Shown: in pieces, positions 31,036 through 38,958 of the stretch
Numbering within the stretch: position 1 is the stretch's first letter
Layout of the letters: each line of letters starts with the position of its first letter
Assembly (NCBI RefSeq): GCF_014764405.1
Contig: NZ_CP061725.1
Span: forward strand, 868,001-932,000
Source of the DNA: Micromonospora craniellae
Lineage (GTDB): Bacteria; Actinomycetota; Actinomycetes; Mycobacteriales; Micromonosporaceae
DNA length: 64,000 nucleotides
Direction: 5' to 3'
Position numbers and translations under genes: made by a program
Notes under the pieces: model-generated
The model's input: only the letters and a program-made list of their open reading frames with translations
Told to the model about the DNA's origin: nothing
Database searches by the model: none

Positions 31036-32283
31036 TCAGTCGGCGGCCGGGCCTGGGACCAGCAGCGCCACCAGCTCCACGTGCTGGGTCATCGGGAAGA
31101 GGTCGTAGCCGCGCAGCGTCGCCAGCCGCCAGCCCAGGCCGGTGAAGACCCGCAGGTCCCGGGCAAACGCGGCCGGGTCGCAGGCCACGTAGGCCACGGC
31201 GCGCGGCCCGGCGGCGACCACGTCGCGCACCACCCGGGCACCGGCGCCCGACCGGGGCGGATCGAGCACCACCACGTCGACCGGGCCGGTGATCCGGCGG
31301 CGGGCCAGCGCGGTCTCCACCCGGGCCGCCACCACCTCCACCCGGGGCAGGTCGCGCAGGTTCTCCCGGGCCGCCGTGACGCCGGCGCCGGCCGCCTCGA
31401 CCAGCGTGACCCGGCCCGACTCGCCGACCCGTTCGGCCAGCGCGGCGGCGAAGAGTCCGGCCCCGCCGTAGAGGTCCCAGGCGGTCTCGCCCGGCTGCGG
31501 GTCGGTCAGTTCCCGCACCGCGTCGACAAGCGCGTCCGCCGCCGCCGGGTGCACCTGCCAGAAGGACGAGGCGGGCAGCGCCCACTCCCGGCCCGCGGCC
31601 CGCTCGCGCACCCGCTCCGGGCCGCTGACGATCCGGGTACGCCCGGCCACGACGGCGGTCACCGTCACGTCCCCGCCGGTGGAGGCGACCGTCTCCACCG
31701 CCTCGGCGTCGGGCCACTGCGCACCGGCGGAGGTGAGCACCGGCAGTTCCTGCACGGCCGGGTGGGCGATCAGGCAGCGGTCGATCGGCACCACCTCGTG
31801 CGAGCGGTGTTTGAGCAGACCGGCCCGGCCCGCCGCGTCGACCGCGTAGCGAACCCGGGAGCGCCAGCCCAGCGGCCCGCCGGGCAGCGCCTCGACCCGG
31901 ACGCCCAGCGCGTCGCAGGCGGCCTCGTCGAGGCCGCCGATCCGGACGAGTTGCTCGCGGACGACCGTGGTCTTCCAGTCGAGTTGGGCCTGCGGGGCGA
32001 CGTGTTGCAGGTCACACCCGCCGCACTGGCCCGGGCGGGCGTACGGGCAGGGCGGGGTGACCCGCTGCGCGGCGGTCTCCAGCACGGTCACCGCGTCGGC
32101 CCGGACGAATCCCCGGTGCACCTCGGTCACCTCGGCCACCACCCGTTCGCCGGGCAGCGCGTGCCGGACGAAGACCACCTGCCCGTCGACCCGGGCCACA
32201 CAGTGGCCACCGGGGGCGACCGCCGCGACGGTCAGCTCGACCCGCTGGGCCTCCTCCAACCCGCCGCCAGCCGGCCCGCTCAT
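31036..32283 (-). CDS. TrmA/RumA-family 5-methyluridine RNA methyltransferase with TRAM domain
   Basis: The 415-residue enzyme methylates C5 of a uridine in rRNA or tRNA using SAM. An N-terminal TRAM RNA-binding domain (about 8-70) is followed by the 4Fe-4S cysteines in CPYARPGQCGGCDLQH (79-94). The Rossmann domain has AWDLYGGAGLFAAAL (motif I), VVLDPPRSGAG and the nucleophile in YVACDPAAFARDL, then the C-terminal DLFPMTQHVE with the general base Glu. Which base is modified cannot be read from sequence. The ATG overlaps the kimA stop by 4 bp, so the two are co-translated. The same pairing occurs at Rv2689c-Rv2690c in M. tuberculosis (recalled). Confidence 0.92.
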   Translation of the reverse strand: MSGPAGGGLEEAQRVELTVAAVAPGGHCVARVDGQVVFVRHALPGERVVAEVTEVHRGFVRADAVTVLETAAQRVTPPCPYARPGQCGGCDLQHVAPQAQLDWKTTVVREQLVRIGGLDEAACDALGVRVEALPGGPLGWRSRVRYAVDAAGRAGLLKHRSHEVVPIDRCLIAHPAVQELPVLTSAGAQWPDAEAVETVASTGGDVTVTAVVAGRTRIVSGPERVRERAAGREWALPASSFWQVHPAAADALVDAVRELTDPQPGETAWDLYGGAGLFAAALAERVGESGRVTLVEAAGAGVTAARENLRDLPRVEVVAARVETALARRRITGPVDVVVLDPPRSGAGARVVRDVVAAGPRAVAYVACDPAAFARDLRVFTGLGWRLATLRGYDLFPMTQHVELVALLVPGPAAD

Positions 32284-34355
32284 CGCGGCTCACCGCCCGG
32301 CGTCTCGCCGTCCCGGGACGACACCGAGCCGGCCGGTGGGACGCTCGGCGGCAGCGTGCTGCGCGGCGTCACCCGGGGCCCCCGGGCCGGTCCCCGGCTC
32401 AGCGTGGCGTCCATCCGGTCCAGGTCCTTGCCGGCGGTCGAGGCGAGCTGCCACGGCACACTCGTCACCATCACTCCCGGTTCGAAGAGCAGGCGGCCCT
32501 TGAGCCGCAGCGCGCTCTGGTTGTGCAACAGGTTCTCCCACCAGCGGCCGACCACGTACTCGGGGATGAAGACGGTGACCACGTCGCGCGGCGACTCCCG
32601 GCGGACCCCCGCCACGTAGTTCAGGATCGGCCGGGTGATCTCCCGGTACGGCGAGTCGACCACGGTGAGCGTGACCGGCACCTCCCGCCGCTCCCAGTCC
32701 GCCTGCAACTGCCGGGTGTCGGTGTCGTCCACGTTCACGGTCACCGCGGTCAGCGTGTCCGGCCGGGTGGCCTGCGCGTAGGCCACCGCCCGCAGCGTCG
32801 GCTGGTGCAGCTTGCTGACCAGCACGATCGCGTGGTTGCGGGCGGGCAGCACCGGGCGGCCCTCGTCCGGGGACAGCTCCACCGCGACCCGGTCGTAGTG
32901 CCGGCGGATGGCCAGCATCAGCAGGTAGATCACGCCCATCGCGACGATCGCGATCCACGCGCCCAGCAGGAACTTGGTGATCAGCACGATGACCAGCACC
33001 GTTCCGGTCATCGCCATGCCGAAGGCGTTGATCGCCCGGGAGCGGACCATCCGGGACCGCACCCGGGGGTCGCGTTCGGTGCGCAGCAGCCGGTTCCAGT
33101 GCCGGATCATGCCGGCCTGGGAGAGCGTGAACGAGACGAAGACCCCGACGATGTAGAGCTGGATGAGCTTGGTCACCTCGGCCTGGAAGCCGACGATCAG
33201 CACGATCGCGAAGGCGGCCAGGAAGAGGACGCCGTTGGAGAAGGCCAGCCGGTCGCCCCGGGTGTGCAGTTGCCGGGGCAGGTAGCGGTCCTGGGCCAGG
33301 ATCGAGCCGAGCACCGGGAAACCGGTGAAGGCCGTGTTCGCGGCCACGAACAGGATCGTGGCGGTGACCCCGACCACCAGGAACAGCAGGATCGAGCCGG
33401 ATCCGAAGATGGTCTCGGCGAGCTGCGCGGTGACGGTCTTCTGCACGTACCCGTCCGGGCCCCCGACGATCTGGTGTCCCGGGGCCTCGACGAACTGCAA
33501 CCCGGTGAGCCGGGCCAGCCAGACGATGCCGACCAGCATGGTCACCGCGACCAGGCCGAGCATCAGCAACGTAGTGGCGGCGTTGCGGCTCTTGGGGGCC
33601 TTGAACGCCGGCACCCCGTTGGAGATCGCCTCCACGCCGGTGAGCGCGGCGCATCCGGAGGAGAAGCTGCGCAGCAGCAGGAACGCCATCGCCCAGCCGG
33701 TGGTGTCGTGCCACTCGGCGGCGATCACCAGGTCGGCGCTGGGGGCGCGCAGATCCTCGCCGAGCACCACGATCCGGACCAGCCCGGTGAGGATCATGCC
33801 GATGATGACGATCATGAAGCCGTAGGTGGGGATGGCGAACGCGCTGCCGGCCTCCTTGAGCCCGCGCAGGTTGACCGCGGTGAGCAGGACCACCGCGCAG
33901 ACCGCGATCAGCACCTTGTGGGTCGCCACGAAGGGGATCACCGAGCCGAGGTTGGCCACCCCGGAGGAGACCGACACGGCGACCGTCAGCACGTAGTCGA
34001 CCAACAGGGCGCTGGCCACCCCGACTCCGGCCCGTGGACCGAGGTTGACCGTGGCCACCTCGTAGTCGCCACCGCCGGAGGGGTAGGCGTGCACGTTCTG
34101 CCGGTAGCTGGCCACCACGGCCAGCATCACCACGACGACGCCGAGGGCCACCCACGGCGAGAACACGAAGGCCGAGGCCCCCGCGATGGAGAGCATCAGG
34201 AGGATCTCGTCCGGCGCGTACGCCACGCTGGACAGCGCGTCCGAGGCGAACACGGGCAGGGCGATGCGCTTCGGGAGGAGGGTGTGCTTGAGGCGGTCGG
34301 ACCGGAACGGTCGACCGACGAGCAGCCGCTTCAACAGGGAGGTGGATCGGGCCAC
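32280..34355 (-). CDS. KimA-like APC-family potassium importer
   Basis: The 691-residue permease has about 12 TM helices and a cytoplasmic C-terminal domain of about 200 residues. It matches Bacillus KimA (proton-coupled K+ importer) along its length as I recall that sequence: FASDALSSVAYAPDEIL, SYRQNVHAYPSGGGDYEVA, LLVDYVLTVAVSVSSG, LRSFSSGCAALTGVEAISNG, GDRLAFSNGVLFL and the C-terminal LLHNQSALRLKGRL. The divergently encoded pair of TrkA/RCK proteins supports a potassium role. The start is GTG 34355. An in-frame TTG at 34364 overlaps the -10 box TACGCT, so it cannot be in the transcript. The C-terminal 40 residues are Arg/Pro/Ser-rich. Confidence 0.88.
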   Translation of the reverse strand: MARSTSLLKRLLVGRPFRSDRLKHTLLPKRIALPVFASDALSSVAYAPDEILLMLSIAGASAFVFSPWVALGVVVVMLAVVASYRQNVHAYPSGGGDYEVATVNLGPRAGVGVASALLVDYVLTVAVSVSSGVANLGSVIPFVATHKVLIAVCAVVLLTAVNLRGLKEAGSAFAIPTYGFMIVIIGMILTGLVRIVVLGEDLRAPSADLVIAAEWHDTTGWAMAFLLLRSFSSGCAALTGVEAISNGVPAFKAPKSRNAATTLLMLGLVAVTMLVGIVWLARLTGLQFVEAPGHQIVGGPDGYVQKTVTAQLAETIFGSGSILLFLVVGVTATILFVAANTAFTGFPVLGSILAQDRYLPRQLHTRGDRLAFSNGVLFLAAFAIVLIVGFQAEVTKLIQLYIVGVFVSFTLSQAGMIRHWNRLLRTERDPRVRSRMVRSRAINAFGMAMTGTVLVIVLITKFLLGAWIAIVAMGVIYLLMLAIRRHYDRVAVELSPDEGRPVLPARNHAIVLVSKLHQPTLRAVAYAQATRPDTLTAVTVNVDDTDTRQLQADWERREVPVTLTVVDSPYREITRPILNYVAGVRRESPRDVVTVFIPEYVVGRWWENLLHNQSALRLKGRLLFEPGVMVTSVPWQLASTAGKDLDRMDATLSRGPARGPRVTPRSTLPPSVPPAGSVSSRDGETPGGEPR

Positions 34356-34363
34356 AACCGCCA

Positions 34364-34369
34364 AGCGTA
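34364..34369 (-). promoter_or_regulatory. -10 hexamer TACGCT of the kimA-like gene (leaderless)
   Basis: On the minus strand TACGCT begins 14 nt before GTG 34355. It decides the start, because the longer TTG-initiated frame would begin inside this promoter element. Confidence 0.55.
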
Positions 34370-34507
34370 CGACCGCTGCCGGCCGGGACGCGCGGTGGTC
34401 GCCCGCAGTCGCTCCCGGAGCCGGAGTACCGTCGGTCCCCGTCCGCGACGCCGACGTGGCAGGCTCGCAGGCGACGAGGCGCGGCAGTACGCACCGTGGG
34501 AGGAAGC

Positions 34508-35170
34508 GTGCATATCGTGATCATGGGATGTGGCCGGGTCGGCGCAACCCTGGCACACAGCCTCGAAGCCCGGGGGCACTCGGTGGCGGTGATCGACCAC
34601 GACGCCGAGGCGTTCCGCCGGCTGGGTCCGGACTTCGCCGGGATCACGGTCACCGGGGCCGGTTTCGACGGCGACGTGCTGCGCGAGGCCGGCATCGAGC
34701 GCGCCGACGCCTTCGCCGCCGTCTCCAGCGGCGACAACTCCAACATCATCTCGGCCCGGCTGGCCCGCGAGACGTTCGGCGTGTCCCGGGTGGCGGCCCG
34801 CATCTACGACCAGCGTCGCGCCCAGGTCTTCGAGCGCCTCGGCATCCCCACCGTGGCCACCGTCCGCTGGACCTCCGACCGGATGCGGCGGCACCTGCTG
34901 CCGGAGGGCAACGTGGAGATCTTCCGCGACCCGACCAGCACGGTCTCGATCATCGAGGTGCCGGTGCACGAGGACTGGATCGGCCGCCCGGTTCGGGCGC
35001 TGGAGGAGGCCACCGGGGCCCGGGTGGCGTACCTGATCCGGTTCGGCATCGGCACGCTGCCCACCGGTTCCAGCGTGGTGCAGGAGGGCGATCAGGTCTT
35101 CATGCTGGTGACCGACGACATGGTGGCCACGGTCACCGCGACGGCGGCGGCGCCGGAAGGGGGGCAGTGA
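34508..35170 (+). CDS. TrkA/RCK-family potassium uptake regulator (CeoB-like)
   Basis: The 220-residue protein has an N-terminal RCK_N Rossmann fold with MGCGRVGATLAHSLE (GxGxxG) and VIDHDAEAFRRL at the end of strand beta-2, then an RCK_C domain (about 135-215, VEIFRDPTSTVSIIEVPVHEDWIGRPVRALEEATGARVAYLIR). Such proteins gate K+ transporters by binding NAD(H) or nucleotides, in this branch possibly a cyclic dinucleotide. The GTG at 34508 follows GGGAGGAAGC. An earlier GTG at 34496 precedes the ribosome binding site. The second RCK gene starts 1 bp after the stop (35172). It corresponds to ceoB of M. tuberculosis by position. Confidence 0.93.
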   Translation: MHIVIMGCGRVGATLAHSLEARGHSVAVIDHDAEAFRRLGPDFAGITVTGAGFDGDVLREAGIERADAFAAVSSGDNSNIISARLARETFGVSRVAARIYDQRRAQVFERLGIPTVATVRWTSDRMRRHLLPEGNVEIFRDPTSTVSIIEVPVHEDWIGRPVRALEEATGARVAYLIRFGIGTLPTGSSVVQEGDQVFMLVTDDMVATVTATAAAPEGGQ

Positions 35171-35171
35171 C

Positions 35172-35861
35172 GTGCGGGTCGCCATCGCCGGCGCCGGCAA
35201 CGTGGGCCGCTCGATCGCCCAGGAGCTGATCGAGAACGGCCACCAGGTGATGCTCATCGAGCGGCAGCGGCGGAAGCTGCGGCCGGAGCGGGTCCCGGAC
35301 GCGCAGTGGGTACTGGCCGACGCCTGCGAGCTGACCAGCCTGGAGCAGGCCGACCTCGCCGGTTGTGACGTGGTGGTCGCCGCCACCGGCGACGACAAGG
35401 CCAACCTCGTGGTCTCGCTGCTGGCCAAGACCGAGTTCGCGGTGCCCCGGGTGGTCGCCCGCGTCAACCGGGCCGAGAACGAGTGGCTCTTCACCGAGCA
35501 GTGGGGCGTGGACGTGGCGGTCAGCAAGCCGCGCGTGATGGCCGCCCTGGTCGAGGAGGCGGTGACCGTCGGCGACCTGGTCCGCCTGATGACCTTCCGG
35601 CAGGGTGAGGCCAACCTCGTCGAGATCACGCTGCCGCCGACCGCGCCGTACGTCGGGCAGCCGCTGCGGGCGGTGCCGCTGCCCCGGGACGCCGCGCTGG
35701 TGGCCATCCTGCGCGGCAAGCGGGTGCTGGTGCCCAGCCCCGACGACCCGATCGAGGCCGGCGACGAGCTGATCTTCGTGTGTACCGCCGAGATGGAGGA
35801 CGCGGTCCGGGCCGTGATCCTCGGCCCGGACAGCGTCGAACGGACCCGCGAGTCGCGCTGA
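35172..35861 (+). CDS. TrkA/RCK-family potassium uptake regulator (CeoC-like)
   Basis: The 229-residue second RCK protein has RVAIAGAGNVGRSIAQELIENG (GxGxxG) and an acidic beta-2 end with LIERQRRKL, then DVVVAATGDDKANLVVSLLAKTEF. Its RCK_C domain (about 135-220, EANLVEITLPPTAPYVGQPLRAVPLPRDAALVAILRG) is complete. With its neighbour it probably forms a heteromeric ring on the K+ transporter encoded on the opposite strand. The GTG start is 1 bp after the previous stop, so the pair is one operon. Confidence 0.93.
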   Translation: MRVAIAGAGNVGRSIAQELIENGHQVMLIERQRRKLRPERVPDAQWVLADACELTSLEQADLAGCDVVVAATGDDKANLVVSLLAKTEFAVPRVVARVNRAENEWLFTEQWGVDVAVSKPRVMAALVEEAVTVGDLVRLMTFRQGEANLVEITLPPTAPYVGQPLRAVPLPRDAALVAILRGKRVLVPSPDDPIEAGDELIFVCTAEMEDAVRAVILGPDSVERTRESR

Positions 35862-35869
35862 GCCGACGG

Positions 35870-36550
35870 TCAGGTCGGCAGCGGCGTCGGCTCCGACTCC
35901 CGCATGACCCGCCGGACGGTCCAGACCGTGATCAGCAGCAGCAGGACGTACGGCGGGTAGCCCAGCGCGAGCCGGGCCACGCCCAGCGCGGTGTCCTGCT
36001 CGGCGAGGTAGAGCCCGGCCTGCACCCCGACCTTGGCCAGCCAGACCACGCCCCACAGCACGGTCAGGCCGGTGAAGGTCCGCACCAGCTTCGGGTCGTC
36101 GCGCCACGCGGAGCTGCCCTTGGCCACCAGCACCGACCACAGCCAGCCGACCAGGGGCTGCCGGATCGCCGCCGAGATCAGCAGCGCCACCCCGTAGCCG
36201 ATGCCGTAGAGGATGCCGGGCAGGTAGAAGTCGCGGGCCTCGCCGGTCCGCCAGGCGATGGCGGCACCGATGCCGATGCCGAACAGCCCGTTGACCGCGT
36301 GGCGCACCGGCCGGCGCTGGGCCAGCCGCAGCACGCCGATCAGGACCGCCACGCCCACCGACGCGATCACCGCGGGACGCAGCTCGCCGAGGATGTTGAC
36401 CACCACGAAGACGACCACCGGGATGCTGGACTCCACCAGCCCCCGCCATCCGCCGAGCTGGTCGGCCATCTGCTCGGCGACGGTCGGCAGCCGCTCCTCG
36501 TCGGTCGGCTCGGTCTCCGGCTGGGTGGCCGGATGCTGTCCGGTGGTCAT
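35870..36550 (-). CDS. DUF3159 family membrane protein
   Basis: The 226-residue protein has a hydrophilic N-terminus (EERLPTVAEQMADQLGGWRGLVESSIPVVVFV) and about six TM helices. DUF3159 is found next to ceoBC, OB-fold and dut genes across actinobacteria, and its function is unknown. Recognisable parts are NGLFGIGIGAAIAWRTGEARDFYLPGILYGIGY and WSVLVAKGSSAWRDDPKLVRTFTGLTVLWG. The ATG at 36550 follows AAAGGCGGG. It converges with the CeoC-like gene, leaving only 8 bp between stop codons. Confidence 0.88.
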   Translation of the reverse strand: MTTGQHPATQPETEPTDEERLPTVAEQMADQLGGWRGLVESSIPVVVFVVVNILGELRPAVIASVGVAVLIGVLRLAQRRPVRHAVNGLFGIGIGAAIAWRTGEARDFYLPGILYGIGYGVALLISAAIRQPLVGWLWSVLVAKGSSAWRDDPKLVRTFTGLTVLWGVVWLAKVGVQAGLYLAEQDTALGVARLALGYPPYVLLLLITVWTVRRVMRESEPTPLPT

Positions 36551-36581
36551 CGCCCGCCTTTCATCCGCCGCGTCCGCGCAG

Positions 36582-36962
36582 TCACGTCGACGGCTCCAAC
36601 TCGTAGTACGGGTTGTAGATCACCTTGCGGTCGTCCCGCACCGCGATCCGCCCCTTCGCGGTCAGGTGTCGCCCGGGTTCGATGCCGGTGATGCGCCGTT
36701 GCCCCAGCCAGACCAGCGTCACGACGTCACTGCCGTCGTAGAGGTCGGCCTCCAGCGCCGGTTGGTTGGTGCGCGGCGTGTAGACCACCGTACGCAGGCG
36801 GCCGGTGACCGACGCCACCTGGCCCCGGGCACACTGCGCCGCCGGGACACCGCCGCACCGGGCGCTGTCCCGCTGCAACTGCTGCGCCTCGATCTCGGCC
36901 TCACTCGCGGTGAGCCGTCGCAGCATCCGCCGCAGCGAACCCCGCCCCTCGCCGGTGCTCAT
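36582..36962 (-). CDS. OB-fold nucleic-acid-binding-like protein
   Basis: The 126-residue protein has an N-terminal helix (RRMLRRLTASEAEIEAQQLQRDSARCGGVPAAQC) and a single OB-fold barrel with RGQVASVTGRLRTVVYTP, ALEADLYDGSDVVTLVWLGQRRITGIEPGRHL and TAKGRIAVRDDRKVIYNPYYEL. This is the same fold as RecG/aaRS anticodon-type OB domains and is typical of the actinobacterial gene next to DUF3159. The ligand is not known. It lies 31 bp upstream of the DUF3159 gene and is probably cotranscribed with it. There is no signal peptide. Confidence 0.87.
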   Translation of the reverse strand: MSTGEGRGSLRRMLRRLTASEAEIEAQQLQRDSARCGGVPAAQCARGQVASVTGRLRTVVYTPRTNQPALEADLYDGSDVVTLVWLGQRRITGIEPGRHLTAKGRIAVRDDRKVIYNPYYELEPST

Positions 36963-37092
36963 GACCTCCGCGTCACCCCATCCACGCCGGCCGGGACGTC
37001 ACCGGCACCCGCCGCGATCCCGGCGGCGCCGGAACGACTCACGCCAGCGTACGCCGGTCCGGGCCGTCCCGGCGTGTTCGCCGAAGCCGGAC

Positions 37093-37761
37093 TCAGCGCG
37101 CACCGGGTGCCGGTGCCGCCTCGGCGTCGGCCTCGACCTGACCGCCCGCTTCGCGGGGCAGGCGCAGCGGTAGCGGTTCCCGCACCGGCTTGGCCTCCTG
37201 TCCCCGGTCGACGACCAGGCCGTCGAGGCAGTCGGCCAGCGGACCGGCGGCGGCAGGGTCGGTGGCCGCCGCACCCTGGTACACGGCACGGACCATCCAC
37301 CGCGGCCCGTCGACACCGACGAACCGCAGGTTGGTCAGGCCGTCCTCGGTACGCACCCGGGCGTGCAGCTCCGTGCCGTACTCGCCGACGACCTCCTGGG
37401 CGGCGGCGCCGTCGTTGTACAACGATTTGCGGATCTCCTCGCGCACCTCGTCCCAGATCCCCTCGGACCTCGGCGCGGCGAAGACGCCGAGTTGCAGGGC
37501 GCTCGGCCCGTGCACCAGGACGACCTGCTGGATCACCCCCTGCGGGTCGGCCTGCACCCGCACCTCGACCTCGGGGACCGCCGGGATCTGCAGGCTGCCC
37601 AGATCGAGCCGCTGCACCCCGTCCGGCGCCTCGGAGACGTCGTACGGCCCGCGCGCCGGCGCCTCCGACGCCGACTCGGCGCCGTCGACCGTCTGGAGCG
37701 CGTCCGTGGCTCGCTCGTCACGGGCGTGCCGTCCCGCGGCCCGCTTTCGGGAGAAGATCAC
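37093..37761 (-). CDS. DUF3710 family protein
   Basis: The 222-residue protein (MIFSRKRAAGRHARDERA...) is a DUF3710 member, an actinobacterial family always near dut with unknown role. The core from about residue 40 contains GPYDVSEAPDGVQRLDLGSLQIPAVPEVEVRVQ, LQLGVFAAPRSEGIWDEVREEI and RFVGVDGPRWMVRAVYQGAAA. The GTG at 37761 is chosen because it overlaps the dut stop in a GTGA arrangement and has GGAGGG eight bases upstream. The alternative GTG at 37770 would have the ribosome binding site touching the start codon. The N- and C-terminal ends are charged and probably disordered. Confidence 0.9.
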   Translation of the reverse strand: MIFSRKRAAGRHARDERATDALQTVDGAESASEAPARGPYDVSEAPDGVQRLDLGSLQIPAVPEVEVRVQADPQGVIQQVVLVHGPSALQLGVFAAPRSEGIWDEVREEIRKSLYNDGAAAQEVVGEYGTELHARVRTEDGLTNLRFVGVDGPRWMVRAVYQGAAATDPAAAGPLADCLDGLVVDRGQEAKPVREPLPLRLPREAGGQVEADAEAAPAPGAR

Positions 37762-38288
37762 TGCGTCCACCCTCCGCTGTTCGCACTCACCGTGCCATCT
37801 CTTCCGTCCGCGCCGTCCGAGGCCGGCGGCGGCACCAGCCCGACGTGTCCGCCGGTGGAGCCGTGCCCGCCGGTCCCGCGTCCGGACGCGGGCAGCTCGG
37901 CCACCGGCTGGAAGGCCGCCCGTTCCACCCGCTGCACAACGAGTTGCGCGATCCGGTCGCCCCGCGAGATCTTCACCGGCGCGGCCCGATCATGGTTGAT
38001 CAGGTTGACCAGGATCTCACCCCGGTAGCCGGCGTCGACCGTACCGGGCGCGTTGAGCACCGTCACGCCGAGTCTGGCCGCGAGCCCCGATCGGGGATGG
38101 ACCAGGCCCACGTACCCGTCGGGCAGCGCGATCGCCACACCCGTCGGCACCAACGCCCGGCCGCCGGGCGGCAACTCGACGTCGGCCGCGGCCACCAGGT
38201 CGGCCCCGGCGTCACCGGGATGCGAGTACGCCGGCAGCGGCAGCTCGGGGTCGAGCCGCCGAACCGGCACGGGCACCAGGTCGGTCAC
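37758..38288 (-). CDS. dut: dUTP diphosphatase (dUTPase)
   Basis: Dut hydrolyses dUTP to dUMP, keeping uracil out of DNA. The 176-residue trimer-type protein has all five motifs: HPGDAGADL (23-31), PRSGLA (65-70), NAPGTVDAGYRGE with the catalytic Asp85 (79-91), SRGDRIAQLV (108-117) and the C-terminal RGTGGHGSTGG arm (about 136-146). An extra ~25-residue tail follows motif 5, which is unusual in length but seen in actinobacteria. The GTG start at 38288 follows AGAGGTG. The stop overlaps the DUF3710 start. Confidence 0.95.
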   Translation of the reverse strand: MTDLVPVPVRRLDPELPLPAYSHPGDAGADLVAAADVELPPGGRALVPTGVAIALPDGYVGLVHPRSGLAARLGVTVLNAPGTVDAGYRGEILVNLINHDRAAPVKISRGDRIAQLVVQRVERAAFQPVAELPASGRGTGGHGSTGGHVGLVPPPASDGADGRDGTVSANSGGWTQ

Positions 38289-38360
38289 GGTTCACCTCTT
38301 TCGTCCGTTCCGCTGGACTGACCCTGCCATCCTGCCCGGTACCCGGCTTGCCGCGCGCCG

Positions 38361-38366
38361 TACCCT
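38361..38366 (+). promoter_or_regulatory. -10 hexamer TACCCT of the DUF3093 gene (leaderless)
   Basis: TACCCT begins 13 nt before the GTG at 38374, with no ribosome binding site between. Confidence 0.55.
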
Positions 38367-38373
38367 GGCACGA

Positions 38374-38865
38374 GTGAGCACGTCACCGTCCCCCTCCCCC
38401 ACCACGGCGACCCCGACGTACACCGAACGGCTCCGCCTGCCCTGGTGGCTGTGGCCCACCGGGCTGGCGGTCGCCGCGCTGCTCGCGGTGGAGGTCTGGA
38501 TGGGCGCGGCCGGCGTACGCGCCTGGCTGCCGTTCGCGGTGCTCGTCCCGCTCGCGTTGGCGACCATGGCGTGGCTGGGCCGGGTCCGGGTCGCGGTGAC
38601 CGACGGGGAGCTACGGGTCGACGACGCCCGCCTGCCGGTGCGCTTCGTCACCGACGTCGTCCCGTTGGACGCCGACGGGCGGCGTGAGGTGCTCGGTGTC
38701 GGCGCCGACCCGCTGGCGTTCGTCGTGCAGCGACCGTGGATCCCCGGCGCCGTCCAGGTGGTGCTGAACGACCCGGACGACCCCACTCCGTTCTGGGTGG
38801 TCAGTTCCCGGCGCCCGGTCGAACTCGCCGAGGCGCTTCTGGCCGCGCGGGACGCGGCACGCTGA
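38374..38865 (+). CDS. DUF3093 family membrane protein
   Basis: The 163-residue protein has a short Ser/Pro/Thr N-terminus and YTERLRLPWWLWPTGLAVAALLAVEVWMGAAG leading into two close TM helices (about 25-75). A small soluble domain follows, with VTDGELRVDDARLPVRFVTDVVPLD and FVVQRPWIPGAVQVVLNDPDDPTPFWVVSSRRPVELAEAL. This matches DUF3093, a conserved actinobacterial family of unknown function located divergently from dut (recalled Rv2698). The GTG start fits the leaderless promoter. It is monocistronic. Confidence 0.88.
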   Translation: MSTSPSPSPTTATPTYTERLRLPWWLWPTGLAVAALLAVEVWMGAAGVRAWLPFAVLVPLALATMAWLGRVRVAVTDGELRVDDARLPVRFVTDVVPLDADGRREVLGVGADPLAFVVQRPWIPGAVQVVLNDPDDPTPFWVVSSRRPVELAEALLAARDAAR

Positions 38866-38958
38866 CTCCCACCCACCCGGCACTGACTCGGGCCTCCTCG
38901 ACGCACTCAGGGCCGTTCCCGGCACTGTTCCGGGGCTCAGCCGCCGCCGGACGATCGG

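Noticed and set aside
34356..34364. TTG start at 34364 for the kimA-like gene
   Set aside because: It overlaps the likely -10 box TACGCT, so the codon would lie upstream of the transcription start. GTG 34355 fits better.
34365..34507. c-di-AMP (ydaO) riboswitch upstream of the kimA-like gene or RCK genes
   Set aside because: The gap is only about 150 bp and I could not find the conserved GA-rich riboswitch core; the kimA transcript appears leaderless.
32523..34520. 665-codon plus-strand frame antisense to the kimA-like gene
   Set aside because: Extremely Asp/His/Gln/Glu-rich with no hydrophobic structure, typical of a reverse-complement shadow of a membrane protein gene.
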